Source: Microbacterium sp. A20
GTDB taxonomy: Bacteria > Actinomycetota > Actinomycetes > Actinomycetales > Microbacteriaceae
Assembly: GCF_004794515.1 (NCBI RefSeq)
Contig: NZ_SSDF01000065.1
Location: 62,001-126,000, forward strand
Length of the DNA stretch: 64,000 bases
Reading direction: 5' to 3'
Positions within the stretch are counted from its first letter, which is position 1. The number at the start of each line of letters is the position of its first letter. Made by a program: the position numbers and the translations under genes. A model generated the notes under the pieces. It saw only the letters and a program-made list of their open reading frames with translations, did no database searches and was not told where the DNA came from. This document shows positions 52,058-60,332 of the stretch, in pieces.

Positions 52058-53061
52058 ACCGCACCGTCCGCAGCGTCGCGACCTCGCTCGCCGTCGGGTT
52101 CGCGCTGTACTTCGTCGCGCGCGGAATCTGGTGGATCGAGCAGCCCACCGCACCGCTGCTGATGGTCGTCGCGATCGGTCTGTATCTCGCCGTGGTCAAC
52201 ATCGCGATCCTCGGCAGCGCCGCTTCGGTACGGATGCCTCTGTGGTCGGCTGTGCTGGCGCTGCTCGCCAGCGCCGCGATCCCCGCGCTCGTGACGTTCT
52301 CGCTCGACCCCGCCGACCGAACGGCGCCTTTCGCGACTTGGTACATCGGTGCGCTCGGCCTGCTCGGGGTCGTGTGCATCGTCCGTCGTCGGTTCCTGGT
52401 CGGCTGGGCGACGCTCGCGGTCCTCGTGATGGAGGCATCCGCGTATCTGGGCCTCGGAGTGGCGTTGAGCCTCGGTCTGGTGGGGTCGATCATGTGGGTG
52501 GTCGTCGCCCGACTGCTCGTGATGTTCTGGGACCGTGCGGTCCGCGACACCGAGCGCCTCGCCGAGATCCAGCAGGCGGTCTCGGCCTGGCACGCGACAC
52601 AGCGCGTGCGTCAGCGCGAGCGGCGTCTGCGCACGCAGTTCGCTCTGGCTGTCGCGGGTCCCGTGCTGAGCCGTGTGGTGGCGTCTCGCGGTGCCCTGAA
52701 CGAGAAGGAACGCTTGGACGCGCGCCTCGCCGAGGGGCGGCTCCGGGATGAGCTGCGCGGTGCGGACCTGCTCAACGACGCCGTGCGCAACGCGATCGAT
52801 GCCGCGCGTCGGCGCGGCGCGGTCGTCACGGTGTTCGACGAGGGCGGTTTCGACGGCATCGCGGAGGAGCGTCGGGTCGAGATCCGCGACGAACTGGCCG
52901 TCGTGCTGACCCGCGCGCAGAGCGCTCGCCTCATCATCCGCTCGGCCCGCGATCCCCGCGTCGTGGTGACGGTGGTCGGCCGAGCCGGCACGCGCGCCTC
53001 CGGAGACGACGATTCCGTCGACCTGTGGCACGAGATCCTGCGGGTCTCCGCAGCGGGCTGA
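52054..53061 (+). CDS. Membrane protein with kinase-like layout but no recognisable phosphotransfer motifs
   Basis: A 335-residue protein encoded directly after the sensor kinase (GTGA overlap, with GGGAG five bases before GTG). About five hydrophobic segments (residues 10-165) are followed by a cytoplasmic part. A coiled stretch resembles dimerisation helices (AVSAWHATQRVRQRERRLR), and NDAVRNAIDAARRRGAVVTVFDEGG looks like a degenerate ATPase N-box, but no G boxes or normal H-box are seen. It could be a catalytically dead kinase partner that modulates signalling. No family recognised with certainty. Confidence 0.6.
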   Translation: MNRTVRSVATSLAVGFALYFVARGIWWIEQPTAPLLMVVAIGLYLAVVNIAILGSAASVRMPLWSAVLALLASAAIPALVTFSLDPADRTAPFATWYIGALGLLGVVCIVRRRFLVGWATLAVLVMEASAYLGLGVALSLGLVGSIMWVVVARLLVMFWDRAVRDTERLAEIQQAVSAWHATQRVRQRERRLRTQFALAVAGPVLSRVVASRGALNEKERLDARLAEGRLRDELRGADLLNDAVRNAIDAARRRGAVVTVFDEGGFDGIAEERRVEIRDELAVVLTRAQSARLIIRSARDPRVVVTVVGRAGTRASGDDDSVDLWHEILRVSAAG

Positions 53062-53117
53062 TCGCCGCCCCTCGGCTCCGGTGGGGGAGGGGACCGGAGT
53101 CGAGGCGGTAGAGAGTG

Positions 53118-53150
53118 GGCGAGGGGCGGCGTATCCGCCTGCCCCTCGCC
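53118..53150 (+). terminator. Terminator of the two-component operon
   Basis: GGCGAGGGGC (53118-53127) pairs with GCCCCTCGCC (53141-53150), and the loop holds a further GGCG/CGCC pair. The rest of the gap to 53324 contains no gene; I see no confident promoter in it. Confidence 0.75.
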
Positions 53151-53324
53151 GTGCGGACAGTTACCCGAAAACCGTCCGCTGGTGGCCGATCAGCGTCTGT
53201 CTACCCTGGGACAGAGAGACCAGCCGAACGCGAAGCGTCTCACTCAGTCTGAAGGTTCTTCCAATCGTTGTCTGTAGGTATTTTGGGGGACACGTTTTCT
53301 CCTCCGATGGGGGATCATGGGACG

Positions 53325-54557
53325 ATGCGAACGCGCCGGGGCACGAATCTTCCACGGATGGGCGACTTCAACCAGTCCGTCGTGCTGGAGGCCATCCGTC
53401 AGTCCGGCGAGGGGTCGAGCCGGATCGAGCTCGCCGCGGCCACCGGCCTGTCGGCCCAGACCGTCACGAACATCACGCGGCGGCTGCTCGACGACGGTCT
53501 CATCCGCGAGGCCGGGCGCACGATCAACGGGCCGGGCAAGCCCCGGGTCACGCTGCGGCTCGTCCCGGACAGCAGGTTCGCGGTCGGGGTGCACCTGGAC
53601 CCCGCCGTCATGACGTTCGTGCTGCTCGATCTCTCCGGTGCGGTCGTGCGGCGTACGAGCGCGCATACCCCCGACATGGAGCCTCGGCGGATCGTCGAGG
53701 CCATGGCGGCGACGATCGACGCGCTCATCACGGGATCGGGGGTCGACCGGACATCGATCGCCGGGGTGGGGATCGCGGCCCCCGGGCCGCTCGATGCGGA
53801 GAAGGGAACCGTGATCGACCCGCCGAAACTCCGGGGCTGGAACCGGGTGCCGCTGCGCGCAGTGCTCGCCGAAGCGACCGGTTTCCCGGTGGTGCTGGAG
53901 AAGGACACGACCGCTGCTGCGGTGGGCGAGCTCTGGATGCGCAGGGCGTCGGCCGATGACTCGTTCGTGTTCGTGTATCTGGGTACGGGTATCGGTGCCG
54001 CGCTGGTGAGGCAGGGGGAGGCGGTCCGCGGAAGCACACGCAACATCGGAGAGGTCGGCCACATCATCGTGGACCCGGATGGACCGTCGTGCACCTGCGG
54101 ATCCCGCGGCTGCGTCGAAGTCGTCTGCACGCCGCAGGCCATCGTGGCGCAGGCGGCGCGTGCGGGAGTGTTCCCCGACGATCAGGGGGTGAGCGATGTC
54201 GACGCCGTCGAGGCGCGTCTCACGGATCTTTGCGACCGGGCGGCGGAGGGGGACGCGCTCGCGGACGGCGTGCTGCGGCAGGCCGCGGCGCACATGTCGG
54301 TGCTGACGGCCGCGCTGACGAACATGCTCGACGTCGACCGCGTGGTCTTCGGCGGCCCGTTCTGGTCGCGACTGTCCGACGTCTATCTGCGTGAGATCCC
54401 CGGCCGGCTGGACACCGCGAGCGCCACGCGCGCGGTGCGCTCGCTGCCTGTCGACGGCACGGTCGTCGGCGACGATGTGGGCGCCGTGGGAGCCGGCTGC
54501 GTGGTGCTCGATTCGCTCCTCAGCCCGCGCGCGTCGGCATTGCTGCTCGGCCACTGA
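53325..54557 (+). CDS. ROK family transcriptional regulator
   Basis: A 410-residue repressor of the NagC/XylR type. N-terminal winged HTH (about 12-65: ELAAATGLSAQTVTNITRRL) followed by an ROK kinase-like sugar-binding domain with GIAAPGPLD near residue 145, LEKDTTAAAVGELW and the zinc motif SCTCGSRGCVE near residue 258. The start at ATG 53325 is chosen; ATG 53307 is possible. It likely controls sugar genes elsewhere, since its neighbours are carboxylase genes. Confidence 0.88.
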   Translation: MRTRRGTNLPRMGDFNQSVVLEAIRQSGEGSSRIELAAATGLSAQTVTNITRRLLDDGLIREAGRTINGPGKPRVTLRLVPDSRFAVGVHLDPAVMTFVLLDLSGAVVRRTSAHTPDMEPRRIVEAMAATIDALITGSGVDRTSIAGVGIAAPGPLDAEKGTVIDPPKLRGWNRVPLRAVLAEATGFPVVLEKDTTAAAVGELWMRRASADDSFVFVYLGTGIGAALVRQGEAVRGSTRNIGEVGHIIVDPDGPSCTCGSRGCVEVVCTPQAIVAQAARAGVFPDDQGVSDVDAVEARLTDLCDRAAEGDALADGVLRQAAAHMSVLTAALTNMLDVDRVVFGGPFWSRLSDVYLREIPGRLDTASATRAVRSLPVDGTVVGDDVGAVGAGCVVLDSLLSPRASALLLGH

Positions 54558-54564
54558 GCCGCGA

Positions 54565-54807
54565 TCAGCCGGAGAATCTTCCCCAGGGGATGTCCCGACG
54601 CAGCGGACGGCGGAGGGGACGCTGCGTGCGGGTCCATGCCGAGACGGACGGCTCTTCGACGACGGCGTCCGCCGCCTCGGTGACGTACGCCTCGCTGATC
54701 ACCGCGATGAGCGCGGCGAGTTCCTCTTCGGTGGCCGCCCCGCGGGTGATCTCGAGCATCGGGGCGGCATCCCCCGACACTCCGCTCGGCGTCTCGTGCG
54801 CGGTCAC
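54565..54807 (-). CDS. accE: Acyl-CoA carboxylase epsilon subunit-like small protein
   Basis: An 80-residue protein starting at a GTG that overlaps the beta-subunit stop (GTGA). It has [20 protein letters not shown], then a conserved tail [17 protein letters not shown] and WGRFSG, the layout of the small epsilon subunit that stabilises actinobacterial acyl-CoA carboxylases. Location directly after the beta subunit supports this. Confidence 0.82.
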   Translation of the reverse strand: MTAHETPSGVSGDAAPMLEITRGAATEEELAALIAVISEAYVTEAADAVVEEPSVSAWTRTQRPLRRPLRRDIPWGRFSG

Positions 54808-56393
54808 AGCGGGATGTTCCCGTGCTTCTTCGGCGGAAGCTCGGCGCGCTTGCCGCGCAATGCGCGCAGTGCCTTGGCGATCGAGACCCGGGTGTTCGCC
54901 GGCTCGATGATGCCGTCGAGCTCGCCGCGCTCGGCCGCGAGGAACGGCGACGCCACGTTGTACGTGTACTCGTTGGCGAGACGGGTGCGTACGGCGGCGA
55001 CGTCTTCGCCGGCTTCCTCGGCCTTCTTGATCTCGCCTCGGTACAGGATGTTGACGGCGCCCTGGCCGCCCATGACCGCGATCTCCGCCGTCGGCCACGC
55101 GAGGTTCACATCCGCGCCGAGCTGCTTCGAGCCCATGACGATGTACGCGCCGCCGTAGGCCTTGCGCAGGATGACGGTCACCAGCGGCACGGTGGCCTCG
55201 GCGTATGCGTAGAGCAGCTTGGCACCGCGGCGGATGACGCCGGTCCACTCCTGGTCGGTGCCGGGAAGGTACCCGGGCACATCGACGAGGGTGACGATCG
55301 GGATCGAGAACGCATCGCAGAAGCGCACGAACCGGCTGGCCTTCTCGCCGGCCTCGATGTTGAGCGTCCCGGCCATCTGCGACGGCTGGTTGGCGATGAC
55401 CCCGACCGATCGTCCCTCGATGCGACCGAATCCGATCACGATGTTGGGGGCGAACAGCGGCTGGACCTCGAGGAAGTCGCCCTCGTCGACGATGTGCTCG
55501 ATCACCGTGTGGATGTCGTAGGGCTGGTTCGTCGAGTCCGGCACGATCGTGTTCAGCGTGCGATCGGCGTCGGTGGTCTCGAACTCGAACGTGCTCTCGT
55601 ACGAGGGCAGTTCCGCCATGTTGTTGTCGGGGAGGAAGCTGAGGAGCGTGCGCGCGTAGTCGATCGCGTCGTCCTCATCCTCCGCGAGGTAGTGCGCGAC
55701 GCCCGAGCGGGTGTTGTGCGTGTACGCGCCGCCGAGCTCCTCCATGCCCACGTCTTCACCGGTGACCGTCTTGATCACATCGGGTCCGGTGACGAACATC
55801 TGGCTGGTCTTGTCGACCATGATCACGAAGTCGGTGAGTGCCGGCGAGTACACCGCGCCGCCGGCCGCCGGGCCCATGATGATGGAGATCTGCGGGATGA
55901 CGCCGGATGCGCGGGTGTTCAGGCGGAAGATCTCGCCGTACTTGCCGAGTGCGACGACGCCCTCCTGGATGCGGGCGCCACCCGAATCGAGGATGCCGAT
56001 GCAGGGCATGCCTCCGGAGAGCGCGAACTCCATGATCTTGACGATCTTCTCGCCGGCGACCTCTCCGAGCGATCCGCCGAAGGTCGAGAAGTCCTGGGAG
56101 TACACCGCGACGGTGCGCCCATTGATCGTGCCGACGCCGGTGACGACCGAGTCGCCGTAGGGGCGGGACCGGTCCATGCCGAACGCGGTGGTGCGGTGGC
56201 GCACGTACTCGTCGAACTCGACAAAGCTCCCGGGGTCGACGAGCAGCTCGATGCGCTCACGGGCGGTCATCTTGCCCTTCGCGTGCTGCTTCTCCTTCGC
56301 CTTCGCTTCCGCGTCGACGACGGCTTCCGAATAGCGAGCGCGCAGATCCGCGATCTTGCCGGCGGTGGTAAAGAGGTCGGGCTTGTCCGTCAC
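54804..56393 (-). CDS. accD5: Acyl-CoA carboxylase beta subunit (carboxyltransferase)
   Basis: A 529-residue carboxyltransferase of the propionyl/acetyl-CoA type (AccD5/PccB). The N-terminal half has [22 protein letters not shown] and [16 protein letters not shown], the C-terminal half [31 protein letters not shown] and [13 protein letters not shown] with oxyanion loops. It transfers carboxyl from biotin on the alpha subunit (46378-48144) to acyl-CoA, giving malonyl- or methylmalonyl-CoA for lipid synthesis. GTG start seven bases after a -10 box. Confidence 0.93.
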   Translation of the reverse strand: MTDKPDLFTTAGKIADLRARYSEAVVDAEAKAKEKQHAKGKMTARERIELLVDPGSFVEFDEYVRHRTTAFGMDRSRPYGDSVVTGVGTINGRTVAVYSQDFSTFGGSLGEVAGEKIVKIMEFALSGGMPCIGILDSGGARIQEGVVALGKYGEIFRLNTRASGVIPQISIIMGPAAGGAVYSPALTDFVIMVDKTSQMFVTGPDVIKTVTGEDVGMEELGGAYTHNTRSGVAHYLAEDEDDAIDYARTLLSFLPDNNMAELPSYESTFEFETTDADRTLNTIVPDSTNQPYDIHTVIEHIVDEGDFLEVQPLFAPNIVIGFGRIEGRSVGVIANQPSQMAGTLNIEAGEKASRFVRFCDAFSIPIVTLVDVPGYLPGTDQEWTGVIRRGAKLLYAYAEATVPLVTVILRKAYGGAYIVMGSKQLGADVNLAWPTAEIAVMGGQGAVNILYRGEIKKAEEAGEDVAAVRTRLANEYTYNVASPFLAAERGELDGIIEPANTRVSIAKALRALRGKRAELPPKKHGNIPL

Positions 56394-56400
56394 GGATTCC

Positions 56401-56406
56401 ACCCTA
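56401..56406 (-). promoter_or_regulatory. -10 box TAGGGT of the carboxylase beta operon
   Basis: Minus-strand TAGGGT, seven bases before the GTG at 56393; it excludes a longer frame to 56630. Confidence 0.55.
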
Positions 56407-56481
56407 GCGTCGGGTCGACGCGCTCCGTTGGATGCTCGGCACAACGGGTCGGCCGATCCTTTGGCGATGAGCGCGCGGACT

Positions 56482-57480
56482 TCAGCGCGGCGCGTCGTCC
56501 GATTCGGAAGACGAGGCCGCTTCCGGCGCGGCGGGGACGCTCGTGCTCCCGGCCTCCTCCTGTTCCAGGGCGGGGTCCGTCTTCGGGGTGCGTCCGAGGG
56601 AGAGCGCCTTGCGACCGACCCACTCGACACCGCGTACGGTCGTCCCGGCGGCGCCCGCCACCGCGGAGCCGGCGTAGCGCGCGCCGCGCAGCATCCGCAG
56701 TTCGAGTTTCTCCGCGCCGACGACGGGCTCGAGTTCCGGGGGGAGATCGATCGGTGCGGCCCCGAACGCCTTGTGCGATGTGGTCAGCACGCGACGACCC
56801 AGGATGTGGTTTCCGGCGCCTCCGATCGCGGCGCCGATGCCGAACGGCAGCGCCTTGCCGATGACCGAGGCCCCGCCCTTGGCCGCGAACTGCTTCACGA
56901 ACATACTCTTCAGCTGGTCGACCAGAGGTCCGACGGCGGCGCGGGGGAGGGACTTCGTGACCAGCTCGCCCCAGTAGGACGATCTGCTTCCGCCGCGTCC
57001 GGCTATCTGCCCTGCCAGCTGTCCGACGAGGTCGACGCCCTCCTTGCCCAGCATGAGCGTCATCACGAGCGCGCGTGCGCGATCGGGGTTCGCGACCGCG
57101 ATGCCGTGCACCTCTGCGACGGACTGCGCGAAGAGCGCGGTCGACTCCACGAAGCCCACGGTCTCCACTCCGGAGAGCGCGAGCGTGACGCCCGTGCCGA
57201 TGCCGGGGACGACGGCGGTCGCGCCCACCGCCGCGCCGCCCGTGGTCACGGCTGCGAGGTAGCGCCGCTCGAGGATGCGGATGATCTCGGCGGGCGATGC
57301 GTGGGGATTGCGCAGGCGGATGCTGCGGATGTGGGCCAGGACGAGGGGTCGCTGGATCGACAGCACGCGGTCGAGTCCGCGCACCATCATCGGATGCTCC
57401 GGGGAACCGGTGGGCGGCACGCCCTTATCCCACGGGGCGTCATCCGGCAGGGAGTGGATCTTGTGCACCTTGGGGGCCAT
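56482..57480 (-). CDS. Glycine-rich membrane-associated protein, possibly EcsC-like
   Basis: A 332-residue protein of unknown function. A helical N-terminal part ([20 protein letters not shown]) is followed by glycine/alanine-rich stretches such as [20 protein letters not shown] and [20 protein letters not shown] that could insert in or curve on membranes. The pattern reminds me of EcsC-family proteins but I am not sure. The C-terminal 40 residues are acidic, alanine- and serine-rich. Leaderless ATG with its own -10 box. Confidence 0.55.
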   Translation of the reverse strand: MAPKVHKIHSLPDDAPWDKGVPPTGSPEHPMMVRGLDRVLSIQRPLVLAHIRSIRLRNPHASPAEIIRILERRYLAAVTTGGAAVGATAVVPGIGTGVTLALSGVETVGFVESTALFAQSVAEVHGIAVANPDRARALVMTLMLGKEGVDLVGQLAGQIAGRGGSRSSYWGELVTKSLPRAAVGPLVDQLKSMFVKQFAAKGGASVIGKALPFGIGAAIGGAGNHILGRRVLTTSHKAFGAAPIDLPPELEPVVGAEKLELRMLRGARYAGSAVAGAAGTTVRGVEWVGRKALSLGRTPKTDPALEQEEAGSTSVPAAPEAASSSESDDAPR

Positions 57481-57486
57481 GCAGTG

Positions 57487-57492
57487 ATCCTA
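57487..57492 (-). promoter_or_regulatory. -10 box TAGGAT of the glycine-rich protein gene
   Basis: Minus-strand TAGGAT, six bases before ATG 57480; it lies 23 bases past the terminator of the preceding gene. Confidence 0.6.
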
Positions 57493-57514
57493 CGAAGCCC
57501 GGCCGCGAAAACGC

Positions 57515-57550
57515 CGAAAGCCCGGTCCCTCGGAAGGGACCGGGCTTTCG
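57515..57550 (-). terminator. Terminator after the LicC-like nucleotidyltransferase
   Basis: A 15-base-pair stem (57515-57529 with 57536-57550), six-base loop; a short T run follows on the minus strand. The stop of the gene is 11 bases upstream. Confidence 0.8.
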
Positions 57551-57560
57551 TGATGAGAGA

Positions 57561-58253
57561 TCAGACGAAGAGGTTCGCCCGCTCCAGGTCTTCGGCGAAG
57601 TCGACCTCGACCGCGTACAGGTCGGAGACGTCCATCGGCTCGAGCAGCAGGCCGTCCTCGGCGATGGCGAGCTCGAGGCCCCGCTCGAAGTAGTCCTGGT
57701 CCTCGACGCGCTGCAACTGGCGCATGAACGCCTTCTTGTGCGTGGACGAGATGTAGTTGATGCCCACGGCCTCACCGAGACCGCCCTTGACGGTCTTGGA
57801 CAGCTCGTTGATGAAGCCCTCGGCGGTGACCGTGTACTTCACCTCTTCATCGCTGACCTTGGAGGTGTTGACGGTGACGAACGACTGGTCACGCTCGATG
57901 TAGGCGGCCGCGCGTCCGAGGATCATCGGGTCGAACACCACGTCGCCGTTCATCCACAGCACGCCGCCCTTGCCGGTCGCGCCGAGGGCGCGCAGCAGGC
58001 TCTTCGACGTGTTGGTCTCGTCGTACCGCTCGTTGTGGACGTAGTTGACTGCGGGGAAGGCGTCGATGATGGTCTCGGCGCGGTAGCCGACCACCGTGGT
58101 GATGCGCGCGTCCGAGCCGAAGGCGGCGCGGATGTTGTCGTGCTGCTGGCCCATGATCGTGCGGCCGTCGCTCAGTTCGGTGAGCGGCTTCGGCAGCGCG
58201 CGGCCGAGGCGCGAGCCCATGCCGGCGGCGAGGATGACGGTCTGAAGAGTCAC
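57561..58253 (-). CDS. LicC-like sugar/choline-phosphate nucleotidyltransferase
   Basis: A 230-residue single-domain nucleotidyltransferase. The nucleotide loop is VILAAGMGSRLGRALPKPL (from residue 6), and WMNGDVVFDP near residue 99 provides the metal Asp. VGYRAETIIDAF and YVHNERYDETNTSKSLLRAL are typical of the phosphocholine cytidylyltransferase subgroup. Possible role in decorating cell-wall polymers. GTG start with AGGAG six bases upstream. Divergent from the ABC ATPase fusion. Confidence 0.8.
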   Translation of the reverse strand: MTLQTVILAAGMGSRLGRALPKPLTELSDGRTIMGQQHDNIRAAFGSDARITTVVGYRAETIIDAFPAVNYVHNERYDETNTSKSLLRALGATGKGGVLWMNGDVVFDPMILGRAAAYIERDQSFVTVNTSKVSDEEVKYTVTAEGFINELSKTVKGGLGEAVGINYISSTHKKAFMRQLQRVEDQDYFERGLELAIAEDGLLLEPMDVSDLYAVEVDFAEDLERANLFV

Positions 58254-58487
58254 GAGTGCTCCTAAAGGAAGTTGTGTTCACGGTCGATTCACCGACCAGA
58301 CACTTCGTCGTGCCGAGTTCATGGTAGCGAGGCAGCCTGGGAAGCCCCGGGTCGGGGACCCTCCCGTTGTCATTTCGTGATCGAGTACACACCGGACGCA
58401 CAGGCTCGCCCTCCGGCCCATTGTGGCCGATCTGAGGGTTCAGCGGTGAATGTTGCGCGGCGGCCTTGGCATGCGGCTCCCCATTGA

Positions 58488-58493
58488 TACCGT
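58488..58493 (+). promoter_or_regulatory. -10 box TACCGT of the ABC ATPase fusion gene
   Basis: TACCGT, six bases, then GTG 58500. The 246-base gap 58254-58499 otherwise holds no gene; the 3' part of it has a long run of mixed sequence with no clear motif. Confidence 0.6.
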
Positions 58494-58499
58494 AGGACG

Positions 58500-60332
58500 G
58501 TGACTTCCTCCCCTGACGACCGCGCCGCCGAGGTGGACGATACCGAAACCGCGCTGCCGAAGGCATCGACGAAGCCTGCGCCGAAGACGACTGCCGCGAA
58601 GACGACTGCCGCGAAGACGACAGCCGCGAAGACGACCGCCGCGGGGAAGCGCGCTCCGGCGAAGCCTGCCCCCGCGAAGCGTGCCGCTCCGAAGAAGCCG
58701 ATCGCGAAGACGACCACGAAGTCCGCCGCGGAGAAGGCGGCGCCGACCGCTGACGTCATCGTCGAGCCTCTGAAGAACGCGATGCTCGACGGGGCGACAG
58801 CGAAAACGGCTCCGAAGCGGGTCCCGGCGGCGGCTCGCACTGCTGCAGCGAAGAACACCGCCGCACGGGCCTCCGCGGCGAAAGCGCCGACTTCGACGAC
58901 GGCCGCGGCGAAGACGACCGCGGCGAAGACGGCGGCAGCCAAGACTGCGGCGGCCAAGACCGCGGCGGCGAAGACTGCGGCAGCCAAGACCGCGGCGGCG
59001 AAGACGGCCGCAGCCAAGTCCACAGCCCGGTCGACGACCGCGAAGACGGCGGCAGCGAAGACGGCAGCAGCCAAGACAGCCGCCGCGAAGGCGGCTGCGG
59101 CAAAGGCGGCGGCCGAGCAGGCTGTGGCGGACAAGGCAGCGGCCGAGCAGGCTGCGGCAGACAAGGCAGCGGCTGAGCAAGCTGTGGCGGACAAGGCTGC
59201 GGCCGAGCAGGCTGTGGCGGACAAGGCAGCGGCCGAGCAAGCAGCGACCGAGCAGGCTGCGGCGGCCGAGCAGGCGGTCGTTGTCGAGACGAGCGCCGTC
59301 ACCCCTGCGGCCCCCGTCGTCGAGGCATCGCCGGCCGTCGCCGAGATGCCGCCCGTGGCGTCCGACCCTGCGGTCGAGAACGCCTCCGTGTCCCCGAAGC
59401 TCGGTGAGGCCGACGCGCCCGCAGTGACCGTCGATGACGACGCCACCGTGGCGACCGTCGCCGTCGAGGCCGAACCCGCTCAGGAAGTGACGTCGGTCGA
59501 GGTCGTCGAAGCCGCTGTCGATTCCGACGATGCGGCGTCGGACGCCGTCGGCGCGATCGACAGCGCATCGGGCGGCGAGGCCATCAGCATCCGCGGCCTC
59601 GTGAAGCAGTTCGGCGACAATCGTGCCGTCGCCGGGATCGACCTGACCGTCCCTGCCGGATCGTTCTATGGGGTCGTCGGGCCCAACGGTGCAGGCAAGA
59701 CCACCACGCTCTCGATCGTCGCCGGTCTGCTGCGAGCCGATGAGGGCAGCGTCGTGATCTGCGGTATCGATCAGGCGGTGAAGCCCCAGGCAGCGAAGCG
59801 CATGATGGGCGTCCTGCCTGATCGGCTGCGCACGTTCGACCGGCTCACCGGACGTCAGCTCCTCTACTACTACGGGCTGCTGCGGGGGCTCACGGCCGAC
59901 GTCATCGAGAAGCGGGCGGCGGACCTCGCTCGTGCCTTCGATCTCGGTGATGCGCTCAGCCGGGTGGTGTCGGACTACTCGGCAGGCATGACGAAGAAGA
60001 TCATGCTCGCCGGGGCCATGATCCACTCGCCGCGCGTCCTCGTGCTCGACGAGCCGTTCGAATCGGTCGATCCGGTCTCATCCGCCGTGATCCTGGACAT
60101 CCTGCGCGCCTATGTCTCGCACGGTGGCACCGTCATCCTCTCCAGCCACGGCATGGACCTGGTCGAGCGCGTCTGCTCGCGCGTGGCCATCATCGTCAAC
60201 GGTGAGGTCCTCGCAGAGGGAACGATCGACGAGGTGCGCGCAGGGCAGACCCTCGAAGCGCGCTTCGTGGAACTCGCGGGTTCCAGCGGAGAGGTGGAGG
60301 GGCTCGAGTGGCTGCACACGTTCTCCGACTGA
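58500..60332 (+). CDS. ABC transporter ATPase with long histone-H1-like N-terminal extension
   Basis: A 610-residue protein with two contrasting parts. Residues about 20-203 are a basic, lysine/alanine/threonine-rich segment (KTTAA and KTAAA units), 204-258 are AEQAVADKAA repeats, and 259-360 are an acidic linker with many Val, Ala, Glu and Asp. From about 362 an ordinary ABC ATPase follows: Walker A GPNGAGKTT (394-402), signature YSAGM (493-497), Walker B VLDEPFE (Asp 517, Glu 518) and H-loop SSHGMD. The permease partner is the overlapping gene 60308-61873. ABC ATPases of this type are about 230-300 residues, so the extension is more than half of the chain. Function of the extension unknown. 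Confidence 0.85.
   Translation: MTSSPDDRAAEVDDTETALPKASTKPAPKTTAAKTTAAKTTAAKTTAAGKRAPAKPAPAKRAAPKKPIAKTTTKSAAEKAAPTADVIVEPLKNAMLDGATAKTAPKRVPAAARTAAAKNTAARASAAKAPTSTTAAAKTTAAKTAAAKTAAAKTAAAKTAAAKTAAAKTAAAKSTARSTTAKTAAAKTAAAKTAAAKAAAAKAAAEQAVADKAAAEQAAADKAAAEQAVADKAAAEQAVADKAAAEQAATEQAAAAEQAVVVETSAVTPAAPVVEASPAVAEMPPVASDPAVENASVSPKLGEADAPAVTVDDDATVATVAVEAEPAQEVTSVEVVEAAVDSDDAASDAVGAIDSASGGEAISIRGLVKQFGDNRAVAGIDLTVPAGSFYGVVGPNGAGKTTTLSIVAGLLRADEGSVVICGIDQAVKPQAAKRMMGVLPDRLRTFDRLTGRQLLYYYGLLRGLTADVIEKRAADLARAFDLGDALSRVVSDYSAGMTKKIMLAGAMIHSPRVLVLDEPFESVDPVSSAVILDILRAYVSHGGTVILSSHGMDLVERVCSRVAIIVNGEVLAEGTIDEVRAGQTLEARFVELAGSSGEVEGLEWLHTFSD
58583..58642 (+). repeat. Four 15-base coding repeats (KTTAA)
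   Basis: Near-identical AAGACGACTGCCGCG units at 58583, 58598, 58613 and 58628 encode KTTAA four times at the start of the basic extension. Confidence 0.9.
58911..59015 (+). repeat. Seven 15-base coding repeats (KTAAA type)
   Basis: Units AAGACNGC(G/C)GC(G/A)GC(C/G) run at 15-base steps and encode KT(T/A)AA; similar units resume at 59043-59117. Silent third-position changes keep the protein repeat exact while varying the DNA. Confidence 0.9.
59111..59230 (+). repeat. Four 30-base coding repeats (AEQAVADKAA)
   Basis: Units begin at 59111, 59141, 59171 and 59201 and encode AEQA(V/A)ADKAA; a degenerate fifth begins at 59231. Charge alternates Glu/Asp with Lys, suited to a long alpha helix. Confidence 0.9.

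Noticed and set aside
58583..59230. DNA repeats considered as non-coding or CRISPR
   Set aside because: They stay in one open frame in steps of 15 or 30 bases and translate to regular protein repeats.
58440..60026. A 528-codon minus-strand frame across the repeat region
   Set aside because: It mirrors the repetitive KTAAA and AEQ DNA and gives only Cys/Arg/Leu low-complexity text; the plus frame has a promoter and a true ABC domain.
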